Source of the DNA: an uncultured Gemmatimonadota bacterium
GTDB taxonomy: Bacteria > Gemmatimonadota > Gemmatimonadetes > Gemmatimonadales > Gemmatimonadaceae
Assembly: GCA_903882745.1 (NCBI GenBank)
Contig: CAIRYG010000009.1
Coordinates: forward strand, 1 to 48,770
Direction: 5' to 3'
Length of the DNA stretch: 48,770 nt
A program made the position numbers and the translations under genes. Under the pieces are notes generated by a model. The model saw nothing but the letters and a program-made list of their open reading frames with translations, was not told the DNA's origin and made no database searches. Shown here in pieces: positions 8,224 through 16,973 of this stretch. Every line of letters starts with the position of its first letter. The stretch's first letter is position 1.

Positions 8224-9503
8224 GGCGCGGCGACGATAATGTCGCGAAGCACCTTGTCCAAGAGTGTGCCGAGCACCTCGCGGCTGTGGTGCTGTTCGAC
8301 CCAACGCCGCCCGTCTCGGCCCATGCGCTGGCGATCCGCCGGCGTCAGAGCGCGGAGGCGATGGATAGCATCGACTAGCGCTTTCGCGCCGGTATTGCGG
8401 GTCTGGACACCGCCCTCACTGGCCGCAAGCAGACCGGCTACTTCGCCTGGAACATTGCAAACGACCGGAATGCCCGCGGACAAATAGTCGAACAACTTGT
8501 TCGGACTCACGGCGAACGCAAACAGCGCCGCATCGCGCAACAGCAGGAGGCCGGCATCCGCGCTCACCAGCATTTTCACCAACTCGCTCTTTGGCACGGG
8601 AGCCCGGAACTCGACGTTCGTGAGTCCCCTCAACGCGGCAACCTCCATCAGACTCGACTTTGAGGGTCCGTCACCGATGAGCACGAACCGCACGGGCGTA
8701 CTTGACGCCGCGAGCATAGCCGCCGCTTCAAGCACGACTTCAAGTCCATTCGCTGGACCGTGGGCACCCGCATAAATGAGTGTGGTTGGTGCCGCGAGCG
8801 GTGGTGCGCCCAGCGCCTCGGGTTGCGCCGCACCTGGCTGCACGAGGTTCACATCGACGCCGTTCGGCACAAGGACGATTCGCCGGGGATCGATACCTTG
8901 CTTGGCCAGGTAGGTCCCGGTGCCGGCCGCCAGAACCATGATACGGCTTGCGTCCCGATACAGCCCCGCCGCAACGCGCGCCAACGCGTGGTACGCGATG
9001 CCCTTGCGACCGCCAGCGGCGACGAGACTCTCCGGCCACAGGTCTCGAACCTCGAATACGAACGGCACCTTAACGCGATGAGCCAGTCGACGCGCGGCCG
9101 TTGCTGCAAACAGCTGCGGAGACGACCCGATGACGATGTCAGGCGCGCTCGGCATCGCTCGCATCGCCGCGACGGATCGGTGGAAGGACAACCAGTTGAT
9201 GGCGCGACGCCAATCGTTTCCCTTGTACGCCGCTGCCCACAACCACCGAAAGCGCACGCCGTCGATGGATTCGTCGATGGCGTCGTGATTGCTTGCATCC
9301 GTCCGCCGCGTGTATGCTCGCCGTTGCGGGTGGTAGTCGGACGCCACAACCGTCACGTCCCAGCCGCGACGCACTAGTTCGCGCCCAAGCTCAAAATGGC
9401 GCGTGGCGCCTCCGTCACTGGGGAGGACGGCGAACTGATTGATCCAGAGCAACGACGGACCACGTCGCGGATCCGCCGACGTGCGGGGCTCCGGCGCCGT
9501 CAC
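8220..9503 (-). CDS. glycosyltransferase family 4, WbuB-like
   Basis: A 427-residue GT-B enzyme. The N-terminus has the WbuB-like INQFAVLPSDGGATRHFELG and RGWDVTVVASDYHP, then a central FEVRDLWPESL. The C-terminal nucleotide-sugar domain has LIYAGAHGPANGLEVVLEAA and the FAVSPNKLFDYLSAGIPVVC motif. It probably adds one sugar of the repeat unit from a nucleotide sugar on the cytoplasmic face. I use the GTG at 9503 because it forms a GTGA overlap with the dehydrogenase stop; the longer upstream frame is low-complexity (a Gly run) and overlaps that gene. The sugar specificity cannot be read from sequence. Confidence 0.9.
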   Translation of the reverse strand: MTAPEPRTSADPRRGPSLLWINQFAVLPSDGGATRHFELGRELVRRGWDVTVVASDYHPQRRAYTRRTDASNHDAIDESIDGVRFRWLWAAAYKGNDWRRAINWLSFHRSVAAMRAMPSAPDIVIGSSPQLFAATAARRLAHRVKVPFVFEVRDLWPESLVAAGGRKGIAYHALARVAAGLYRDASRIMVLAAGTGTYLAKQGIDPRRIVLVPNGVDVNLVQPGAAQPEALGAPPLAAPTTLIYAGAHGPANGLEVVLEAAAMLAASSTPVRFVLIGDGPSKSSLMEVAALRGLTNVEFRAPVPKSELVKMLVSADAGLLLLRDAALFAFAVSPNKLFDYLSAGIPVVCNVPGEVAGLLAASEGGVQTRNTGAKALVDAIHRLRALTPADRQRMGRDGRRWVEQHHSREVLGTLLDKVLRDIIVAAP

Positions 9504-11653
9504 GCCGATCCGCTCGCCGCCGCCGCCGCCACCTGAATCGTTACCCGCGTCACTTCGAGAAGCTCGTGAAGTGGAATCGGCGCCGGGCCAGACGACTCGA
9601 TGGCCGCGACGAACGCTGCGGCGCAGCCACGCTGGCCTTTGTCCTGGCGCCACAAGTTCATGCGCCGAAACGTTGGCCATCCGAATCCGGTCAGTCTGCG
9701 AAAATTGTCCAACTGGAGTATGCGACCACCGGCGAATACCTCCAGCCGCTCTTTTGGAAACGATCGGTGTCCGTTGGCGAGATACTGAATGGTTCCGATT
9801 GACCCATCCCTAAACCGCAGGTTGATGATCGCCTTGTCGTCGCCGCCAGCGACGCCCACCGCCCCGGCCATCGATATCACACTGAAATCGGCGATCGGGG
9901 AATCAGCAAGAAAGCGGAGCAGGTCGATGAAGTGACACCCTTCCCCGTTGATTCTCCCGCCGCCGACGTCCGCGTCAACCGCCCAATGAGCACCAGGCAA
10001 CGCCCCGGCGTTCACCGTCATGATGAACGCCTTCGGTTCGCGCACGCCTGCGAGCAGCTCCCGAATCTTCAAGACCTGTGGCGCAAAACGGCGGTTGAAG
10101 CCCACCATGAGAATTCGCGATGAGCCCGAGTCGATCTCCGTCAGCACCTGTTCGAGTTCCGCCAACTCCGCCAGGTCGATTGCCAGCGGCTTCTCCACGA
10201 AAACGTGCTTACCTGCGCGAAGTGCGTCGCACACCAGGCGCGCGTGACTGTCGTGGCGTGTAGCGATAGCCACGGCGTTGACCGCCGGATCGGCTAGGAG
10301 CGAGGGCGTATCGGTCGTCGTCAGCTCTATTCCGAATTTTCTCGCGGCATGCAGTCCACTGACACCGCCGTTTGATGCGACGGAGCGCAGCCGCGCGCCG
10401 GCCGCCTTGAATGCGGGAATCAGGATCGCAGTTGCATAGTTACCGGCACCAATAAAACCGATGCCGGCGCGCTGCGTTCCGGTGGTCTCGTGCTGACGCA
10501 GTCGCACCGTCCGCTCGCGGAGCGTGGCATCGGGGCGCTCCGCAGCCGTCGGATACTCAAGCAGGATTCCCAGTGACGGCGTCGAACCGGTCACGACGTC
10601 GTACGCGTGGGCGGAATCGCCTATGGAAAACCGGTGGGAAATCAGCGGCTGCACATCCAACCGCCGGTCGGACATCATCTCAAGGACCGCTTCGAAGTTG
10701 CGCTGTTCCGTCCAACGCACGAACCCCAGCGGATAGTCGACGCCCTGCTCCTCGTAGCTTGGATCGTACCGCCCCGGTCCATAGGAGCAGGAGACCTGGA
10801 AGGTCAGCTCCTTCTCGTAGAAATCGGCCCGCGACAACTCGAGTCCTGTCACGCCAACGAGCACGATACGGCCGCGTTTGCGGCTCATCAATGCGGCCTG
10901 GCGCACCGGTTCGCTGCTAGCGGTCGATGCCGTGATGATCACTGCATCGACGCCCCGGCCCCGGGAGAACGCCAGCGCGGCGGCAACCGGGTCTTCGCCC
11001 GCGGACAGGTCAACACCGTGAGCGCCGAACCCGCGAGCCAACGCGAGCTTCGCCGGATCGGGATCGATTCCGAGCACCTGGCATCCCTGCGCGCGGAGCA
11101 GCTGCACCGTCATCAGGCCAATGAGGCCGAGTCCCGTCACGACCACGCATTCGCCAAGCGTCGGTTGCGCCAGCCGCACGCCCTGCAGGCCGATCGCCCC
11201 AATCACGGTGAACGCCGCCTCGTCGTCTGAAACGTTGTCCGGAATCTTCGCGCACAGATTCATCGGCACGCTCACCACTTCCGCGTGCTTGCCGTTTGAT
11301 GCAACGCGGTCACCGATCACGATCCCGGATACTCCGATACCGGTTTCCAGCGCGACGCCCACATTGCAATAGCCGAGTGGCAGCGGCTGGTCGAGCTTAT
11401 TGAACACCGCTTCGATGGTCGGAAGCACCCCGTCGGTACTCATCTTGGTGAGCACGGCGCGGACTCTTTCTGGCTCCTTCCGGGCCTTGTCTATCCAGCT
11501 GGCCTGGCCGAATTCCACCAGCATGCGCTCCGTTCCCGCCGACACGAGGGTGCGGCTGGTGCGGATCAACACTTGTCGTTTCTGGACCGCGGGCGCCGGG
11601 ACTTCGGCCACATCGGTGGCCCCGGTACGAAGACTCTGCAGGATCTGGCGCAT
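9500..11653 (-). CDS. two-domain oxidoreductase: zinc-type alcohol dehydrogenase plus Gfo/Idh/MocA
   Basis: A 717-residue fusion. Residues about 1-360 form a medium-chain dehydrogenase (YCNVGVALETG, VVTGLGLIGLMTVQLLRAQG as the Rossmann motif). Residues about 390-717 form a Gfo/Idh/MocA oxidoreductase (IGFIGAGNYATAILIPAF, then HVFVEKPLAIDLAEL with the EKP motif). This fusion is a known family of EPS loci, often next to asparagine-synthase-like and heparinase genes as here. It probably oxidises or epimerises a uronic-acid-type sugar using NAD(P), but no substrate has been fixed for it here. It starts 32 bases after the asparagine synthase stop. Confidence 0.92.
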   Translation of the reverse strand: MRQILQSLRTGATDVAEVPAPAVQKRQVLIRTSRTLVSAGTERMLVEFGQASWIDKARKEPERVRAVLTKMSTDGVLPTIEAVFNKLDQPLPLGYCNVGVALETGIGVSGIVIGDRVASNGKHAEVVSVPMNLCAKIPDNVSDDEAAFTVIGAIGLQGVRLAQPTLGECVVVTGLGLIGLMTVQLLRAQGCQVLGIDPDPAKLALARGFGAHGVDLSAGEDPVAAALAFSRGRGVDAVIITASTASSEPVRQAALMSRKRGRIVLVGVTGLELSRADFYEKELTFQVSCSYGPGRYDPSYEEQGVDYPLGFVRWTEQRNFEAVLEMMSDRRLDVQPLISHRFSIGDSAHAYDVVTGSTPSLGILLEYPTAAERPDATLRERTVRLRQHETTGTQRAGIGFIGAGNYATAILIPAFKAAGARLRSVASNGGVSGLHAARKFGIELTTTDTPSLLADPAVNAVAIATRHDSHARLVCDALRAGKHVFVEKPLAIDLAELAELEQVLTEIDSGSSRILMVGFNRRFAPQVLKIRELLAGVREPKAFIMTVNAGALPGAHWAVDADVGGGRINGEGCHFIDLLRFLADSPIADFSVISMAGAVGVAGGDDKAIINLRFRDGSIGTIQYLANGHRSFPKERLEVFAGGRILQLDNFRRLTGFGWPTFRRMNLWRQDKGQRGCAAAFVAAIESSGPAPIPLHELLEVTRVTIQVAAAAASGSA

Positions 11654-11685
11654 GGACTAAACGCCGTCCCGGAATTTCAGGATGT

Positions 11686-13686
11686 TCATGAGGAAGTCGA
11701 AGATGCGTATACTGGTGGAGCAACATCGAGAAAGGAGCGGCACCAGAGCTCGAAGCTCAGCAGCGCGAAAATCGTGTAGGTCCCGTCAACCATTCCGCGA
11801 CGATCCTGCTCGATCAGTTTCGCGACCGCAACCGGGTTGAAGAATCCCCGGCTCCGGATGGCCGCGGGAGACAGCGTGTCGCCCACGAGGTCGCGCAGTT
11901 CGGTACGGATCCAGCGTCGTAACGGGGCGCCGAACCCCGTCTTAGGACGATAGATAACATCATGGGGCAAGTACGGCTCCATCGCCTTCTTGAACAGCGG
12001 CTTGCCAATCCGACCCGCCTGCTTCATCGACGAAGGAACAGTGGCCGCGAACTTCACCAGGTCCAGGTCGAGCAGCGGAACCCGCACTTCGACGCCGACG
12101 GCCATGCCGGCGCGATCAGTATAGTTCAGATTGTGGTCTGCCAGGAAATGGACGGTTTCCAGAAAGAGCATTCGCTGGAGCCTGTCATGCTCTTTTGGGA
12201 TGCGCTGAAGGCTCTTCAGTAACGGATCGGCCACGTCCATGAGCGCGGTTTCGCGGGCGAACTCCGGCGTGTACAAGCCACGGCGGAGTTTGTCCGTGCT
12301 CCAGAGGAAATACGAAACGAGGCGGCGATCGGGTTCCTCGCCAGCATACGAGAACATTTTCGCCATGCGACGCACGGCCGGAATGGATTGCCCACGTCCA
12401 TTGCCGGTCGCCGCCCACTGCGCGGCGCCCTGCATTGCGGCTCGCAGTCCCCTGGGCATCCACGTCCAATTTCGCTCAAACTTCAGCGCCCAGTGCCGGC
12501 GATACCCGCCAAAAATGTCGTCGCCTCCCGCCCCTGACAGCAGCACCGGAATCCCCATCGCGCGCGACGCTTCGGCGATCATCAGCGCGTTGATCGGCGC
12601 CGGATCCGCCTGTGGCTCGTCCAACAGCCGGATCATTTCCTCCAGCCGATGAATGGCGGACGACGGAAGCGTGATCTCCTGCAGTGAAACGTCGAGATGC
12701 TTCGCCACGCTCCGCGCGAACGGAAGGTCTGGGGGATTGCCGTCAGTGTCTGCGTCGTCCTCGAACCCGATCGTAAAGGCCGTGATCGGTTCGGCCGGCC
12801 GCGCGCGCCGCATCATGGCGACAATCGAACTGGAGTCGAGCCCGCCGGACAGGAAGGCGCCAACGGGCACGTCAGATACCAACTGTCGATCGACCGCCGT
12901 ATAGAGTCGTTCGGCCAGCTCCTTGGCGAGTTCCGCCTCCGGCGCCCGTGATACCTGGCCAGTATACGGGGGAGTGTAGTACGACCATCGCCTGCGAATG
13001 CGTCCCTGACTGACGATCATCGCCGACCCGGGCTCCAGCTTCCGCACTGAGCGCAGAATCGTGCGCGGCGCCGGCGTCCAGAGGTAAGCGAGCGTCTGGT
13101 GCAATGCCGCCGCGTCAATCGTCCGGTCCACGCTCGGCTCCATCAACACCGCCTTGATCTCCGAACCAAACAGGAATCCGCGAGGCGATTCGACGAAGTA
13201 GAGGGGCTTGACTCCCATAGGGTCGCGCGCGACGAACAATGCGCCGCGTTCCACCTCATCGGGACGTCCATTTTCTCGGGCATCGTGAATGGCAAAAGCG
13301 AAGATGCCATTCAGGCGACCCAACATCGCGGGTCCGTGCGCCTGATACAGATGCAGCAACACTTCTGAATCAGAGGCGGAAACGAACCGATGGCCACGCG
13401 CGGCCAGTTCGGCCCGAAGCTCCCGGTAGTTGTAGATCTCGCCATTGAAGACCAGCGTCAGTCCGCCCTGCGTCGTTTCACCGCAGGGGAGCGTCATCGG
13501 CTGCAGTCCGGCGTCGGACAGGTCGATAATCGCGAGGCGGCGGTGTCCGAGCCCGGTCGGTGGTTGTCCGTCAGCGGTGAGAATCACCCCGCCCTCGCCA
13601 TCGGGGCCTCGATGCGCGACAGCAAGGGTCATCCTCGCAAGGAGATCCCGCGAAAACTCGCCCTGGAATCCGACGATGCCGCACAT
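11686..13686 (-). CDS. asnB: asparagine synthase (glutamine-hydrolysing) type amidotransferase, copy 1
   Basis: A 666-residue class II amidotransferase. The glutaminase half starts at MCGIVGFQG with catalytic Cys2 and has AHRGPDGEG, GHRRLAIIDLS and LVFNGEIYNYRELR. The synthetase half has the ATP-pyrophosphatase loop FLSGGLDSSSIVAMM and LSGAGGDDIFGGYRRHW. In polysaccharide operons, members of this family (for example WbpS) turn a uronic acid carboxylate into an amide, which I think likelier here than making free asparagine. ATG at 13686 has an AGAGGAG ribosome site about 7 bases upstream. A second paralogue lies two genes upstream. Confidence 0.92.
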   Translation of the reverse strand: MCGIVGFQGEFSRDLLARMTLAVAHRGPDGEGGVILTADGQPPTGLGHRRLAIIDLSDAGLQPMTLPCGETTQGGLTLVFNGEIYNYRELRAELAARGHRFVSASDSEVLLHLYQAHGPAMLGRLNGIFAFAIHDARENGRPDEVERGALFVARDPMGVKPLYFVESPRGFLFGSEIKAVLMEPSVDRTIDAAALHQTLAYLWTPAPRTILRSVRKLEPGSAMIVSQGRIRRRWSYYTPPYTGQVSRAPEAELAKELAERLYTAVDRQLVSDVPVGAFLSGGLDSSSIVAMMRRARPAEPITAFTIGFEDDADTDGNPPDLPFARSVAKHLDVSLQEITLPSSAIHRLEEMIRLLDEPQADPAPINALMIAEASRAMGIPVLLSGAGGDDIFGGYRRHWALKFERNWTWMPRGLRAAMQGAAQWAATGNGRGQSIPAVRRMAKMFSYAGEEPDRRLVSYFLWSTDKLRRGLYTPEFARETALMDVADPLLKSLQRIPKEHDRLQRMLFLETVHFLADHNLNYTDRAGMAVGVEVRVPLLDLDLVKFAATVPSSMKQAGRIGKPLFKKAMEPYLPHDVIYRPKTGFGAPLRRWIRTELRDLVGDTLSPAAIRSRGFFNPVAVAKLIEQDRRGMVDGTYTIFALLSFELWCRSFLDVAPPVYASSTSS

Positions 13687-13698
13687 AGTCGTCTCCTC

Positions 13699-13824
13699 TT
13701 ACTTTCGGGCTTCGAGCAGCATGAACAGCCCGAGCGACGGAGCGAACGCCCCAAGCAAATCACGGAAGAGGCTGCGCGCCGCGTTGTTCCAGCAACCGAC
13801 AACTTGCTGCTTCAAATCCTTCAT
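13699..13824 (-). pseudogene. 41-codon frame, probable internally deleted methyltransferase relic
   Basis: A small frame with ATG at 13824, a GGAG site 8 bases upstream, and a stop 12 bases before asnB copy 1. Its beginning (MKDLKQQVVGCWNNAA) looks like the start of class I SAM methyltransferases found in glycan loci (about MxLKxQVxxFWNxxAC). Its end (LGLFMLLEARK) looks like their usual last strand (LGWFMLVEARK). Everything between, including the SAM-binding motif, is missing, as if about 200 codons were lost in frame. It may still be translated. The alternative is a genuine small hydrophobic-tailed protein. Confidence 0.45.
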
Positions 13825-13855
13825 GATTCGGCTCCGGTGTCGCGCATGCGGGCGG

Positions 13856-15001
13856 CTAGCTCGCGGCGGGGAACGTGGAGAGACGATGGTTCATGGCCGC
13901 CTCCAGTCCGTTGACGAGTTTCACGACCGCGGCATCGATTCCGAACTTGCGTTCGGCCGTCGCGAACCCTGCGTTGGCCACTTCCATCCGCAGTTGATCG
14001 TCGGCCATGATGCGCGCAAGCGCACGGCACAGTTCGTCGACATTCCGCGACGGGACGAGGAGTGCATTGACGCCATCGTGTGCAACATCGGGGATGCCGC
14101 CGACCGTCGTGACAACGACGGCCAGCTTGGCAGCAAACGCTTCGATCATCGCGTTCGGCAACCCTTCTTCCCAAGAGGGGAGAACAAAAATGTCAGACTC
14201 TGCGAATGCCTCCCGGAGGGATGCGCCAGTGAGCCAGCCGCGAAATCGCACGTGCCCGCGGAGTGCGCCCTCTCCAGCGAGTGTTGCCGCTTCCGCGGCC
14301 AGTGCACCGTCTCCGACGAAATCAATCGAATATGGCCGGTCGATGTTCAGCCTGCGCAACGCTTCGAGCAGGTCCAGAACTCCCTTCGGCGTCTCGAGCC
14401 ATCCGACAAAAAGCAGACGCAGTGGTCCTTCGGCGCGCGGGTGCCGTGCACGGCCGATCGCGAGCAGTTCGGCGGTCGCCGTCCAGTTGAGGATGACCGG
14501 TGCCTCTTCAGCCCTGAAGCCGAGCGCATCGATGGCAAACGTCTGCACTGCCTTACTTTGGCAGAACACCATCTTTCCCCCGCCGAACGCGATCCGCAAG
14601 AACCGACGGTAGGTCGGCGAGCGCTTGGCGCTGTCGAGCAGACCGCCGCCACGCGGAAAAAGCACCGCGGGGACACCTCGCAATCGTGCGTACCAGGCCA
14701 TCGCGCACTTCTCAACCACGCTGGCACCGATCGCCAGAAAGAGAAGGACTACATCGGGGCGCCGCCGCTCGAATCGCCACAAGAACTGGCAGAATCGCCG
14801 CGCGGCGATGAAGAGCCGGGTAACCAGTCCCGGCGGCGGATTACTGATTTGCGTGCTGTCAATCAGGTCGAGCTCGAAGTGCCGCGGAAAAGATGACTCG
14901 AGCAATGCCCGGCATGCCGTCACGTGGCCGCCGAAAATCTGGCGACCGGGTTCTGGAAATGCGCCAACAAATAGCAGTCGTGGGCGCGCGAGTTCCGTCA
15001 C
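13856..15001 (-). CDS. glycosyltransferase family 4
   Basis: A 381-residue GT-B protein. The N-terminal RPRLLFVGAFPEPGRQIFGGH carries the glycine-rich acceptor-side loop. The C-terminal domain has RLLFVGWLETPKGVLDLLEAL, the FVGDG strand and SDIFVLPSWEEGLPNAMIEAFA with the E-x7-E motif. It probably transfers a sugar of the repeat unit. The start is GTG at 15001, in a GTGA overlap with the asparagine synthase stop at 14998; upstream in-frame codons belong to that gene. Donor and acceptor are unknown. Confidence 0.9.
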   Translation of the reverse strand: MTELARPRLLFVGAFPEPGRQIFGGHVTACRALLESSFPRHFELDLIDSTQISNPPPGLVTRLFIAARRFCQFLWRFERRRPDVVLLFLAIGASVVEKCAMAWYARLRGVPAVLFPRGGGLLDSAKRSPTYRRFLRIAFGGGKMVFCQSKAVQTFAIDALGFRAEEAPVILNWTATAELLAIGRARHPRAEGPLRLLFVGWLETPKGVLDLLEALRRLNIDRPYSIDFVGDGALAAEAATLAGEGALRGHVRFRGWLTGASLREAFAESDIFVLPSWEEGLPNAMIEAFAAKLAVVVTTVGGIPDVAHDGVNALLVPSRNVDELCRALARIMADDQLRMEVANAGFATAERKFGIDAAVVKLVNGLEAAMNHRLSTFPAAS

Positions 15002-16872
15002 GCCGCCACCTGCGTCCAGAGCCCAAGCTGCAGGTACTTCCAGAGCACGAAACCGTGGTCCCGTGTCCCTGCACGATGCTCGGCCAGTGCGCGCGTGAGC
15101 CGCGATCGGTCGAGGCCAAATCGGGTGCACACACTTTCATCGAGAATGACGTCGCGGGCAAAGTCATGCAGGCCGCCACGCAGCCAGTGCTGGTAGGGGA
15201 CCCCGAATCCTGTTTTGGGACCATCGAGCACGTCATCCGGAAGCGCGCCGCGCATTGCCTCGCGAAGCACGACCTTCCCTCTCCCACCTCGCACTTTCCA
15301 TGCGGACGGCAGTCCGACCGCCAGCTCCCCAATGCGTTCGTCGAGCAGCGGCACCCGCGCCTCGATGCCATTCGCCATCGTTGCACGATCGACCTTTGCG
15401 AGAAACTGGGACGGAAGCTGAAGCATGAGGTCGGTGAGCAACATGCGCTGCACCGGCTCGTATGCGTTGAATCGTTCGTCGCAGCGCTTGAACGCCAGGA
15501 ACGGGTCCGTCTGCCGTGCGAGTCGATCCTGCATTTCAGGAACAAGAAACGACGTGGGCGGATGGGCCGTCGTCTCGACGGTCAGCAGCGATGCCATGCG
15601 CATGGCCGGGTCCGCGCGCATCGCGTCCGCCATTCGGGCGGCCCGCCGGCCGGCGTGTCCTGGCAGGGCGCGCAACGCTGCGCTGAGCCATCCCGGCCAC
15701 CCCTTCCACCGCGCCGCGTGCTGTAGCATCAGCGACCGCCGATACCCGGCAAACATCTCGTCACCACCGTCACCCTGAAGCACCACCTTGATCTGCCCGG
15801 TTAGTGCTCGCGACATCAGGTAGAGAGGGATATTGGCCGCGTCGGCGAATGGTTCGCCATGCGCGCGAGCGAGCGCGAGCAGGACGTCACCGAGATCGTT
15901 TGCCGTGACACGGAGTTCGTGGTGCTCGAGGCCGAGCACATCCGCCACCCGTCGGGCCTTGGCAAGTTCGTCGATGCCGCCCTCGAAATCGAACCCAGCG
16001 GAGAAGCTGGTCAACCGCTGTCCGGCATCCCGCACCGCGGAGCAGGCGATGGCCGACGAATCGAGACCTCCGCTGAGGAAAATCCCGACGGGAACGTCGC
16101 TGATGAGCTGGCGGCGGACAGCGGTTGAAAGCGCGTGCCTCACTCGCTCAGTTGCTTCAAGTTCCGTCGCGGGACGATCCTGCGGCGACAGCCAGGCCTC
16201 AACCTTCCACCACGCTTCCACTCGCACGTTTCCGTCTTCGACAACCAGCCAATGCCCCGGCGGCAACGATCGCACGCCGCGGTACATGGTCCGGTCCTCA
16301 AACGTGTTTCCATACCAGAGATATTCAGAAAGCGCCTGCTCGTCGATGGCCGTGTCGACGCCACCGGCAACCATGAGCGCGTTGATTTCGGAACCGAACG
16401 TCAATCGACCATCGGCCCAGCTATAGAAGAGCGGCTTCACGCCCAGCCGGTCGCGCATCAGCACGAGGCGTTTGCGCCGCGAATCCCAGAGCGCAAAGGC
16501 AAAGATCCCTTCCAAACGTTTGAGCCCATCCATGCCCCAGCTCTCATAGGCCTGGAGCATCACCTCCGTGTCCGACCGGCCGCGGAAGGTGCACCCAATC
16601 CGCGTCAGCTGCTCGCGAAGGTCGAGGAAATTGTAGACCTCTCCATTGTACGAGATGGTCGGACCGGATGCTCCCTGCGTCATCGGCTGCGCACCCGTGG
16701 CCGACAGGTCAATGATGCTCAGGCGACGATGGCCGAGCGCGATTCCGTCCTCGGCGAACATGCCGCAACCGTCCGGTCCACGATGCCGTAGCGCGTCGGT
16801 CATTGTCTGAACCGTGCGACCAAGGCTCGCAGCCCCTTCACTTGCATGCAGAATGCCGCAAAAACCGCAGAT
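14998..16872 (-). CDS. asnB: asparagine synthase type amidotransferase, copy 2, with ATC in place of the start codon
   Basis: From the first ATG (16803) the protein would lack Cys2. The frame upstream reads (ATC)-Cys-Gly-Phe-Cys-Gly-Ile-Leu-His, which matches the family N-terminus MCGxxGIL exactly, followed by TMTDALRHRGPDGCG. GAGGAA lies 7 bases before that ATC (16872-16870), where the ribosome site should be. So either a rare AUC start is used or the start was lost by ATG to ATC. The rest is intact: GHRRLSIIDLS, YNGEVYNFLDLR, FLSGGLDSSAIACSA, LQGDGGDEMFAGYRR. Full length would be 624 residues. Started at 16803 the enzyme would have no glutaminase nucleophile and would depend on ammonia. Confidence 0.85.
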   Translation of the reverse strand: MCGFCGILHASEGAASLGRTVQTMTDALRHRGPDGCGMFAEDGIALGHRRLSIIDLSATGAQPMTQGASGPTISYNGEVYNFLDLREQLTRIGCTFRGRSDTEVMLQAYESWGMDGLKRLEGIFAFALWDSRRKRLVLMRDRLGVKPLFYSWADGRLTFGSEINALMVAGGVDTAIDEQALSEYLWYGNTFEDRTMYRGVRSLPPGHWLVVEDGNVRVEAWWKVEAWLSPQDRPATELEATERVRHALSTAVRRQLISDVPVGIFLSGGLDSSAIACSAVRDAGQRLTSFSAGFDFEGGIDELAKARRVADVLGLEHHELRVTANDLGDVLLALARAHGEPFADAANIPLYLMSRALTGQIKVVLQGDGGDEMFAGYRRSLMLQHAARWKGWPGWLSAALRALPGHAGRRAARMADAMRADPAMRMASLLTVETTAHPPTSFLVPEMQDRLARQTDPFLAFKRCDERFNAYEPVQRMLLTDLMLQLPSQFLAKVDRATMANGIEARVPLLDERIGELAVGLPSAWKVRGGRGKVVLREAMRGALPDDVLDGPKTGFGVPYQHWLRGGLHDFARDVILDESVCTRFGLDRSRLTRALAEHRAGTRDHGFVLWKYLQLGLWTQVAA

Positions 16873-16973
16873 GGTTCAGTTCCTCGGGTGAGATAGATCG
16901 CGCCGCGCACCATCGGGCCAGCGCAACGAAATATAGCATGCCGACATTCAGCCCGGACGCTGCTGACGTACCC

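Noticed and set aside
8224-8304. Longer N-terminus for the heparinase-like gene
   Set aside because: The extra codons overlap the end of the GT4 gene and are Arg/Gly-rich without similarity; the ATG at 8223 in an ATGA junction is the better start.
9504-9680. Longer N-terminus for the WbuB-like GT4
   Set aside because: The extension lies inside the two-domain oxidoreductase gene and includes a Gly run; family similarity starts after GTG 9503.
13445-14896. 483-codon plus-strand open frame
   Set aside because: It lies opposite the asparagine synthase copy 1 and GT4 genes, both with strong family motifs. The translation is Arg/Ser-rich with no recognisable domain; it is a high-GC antisense shadow.
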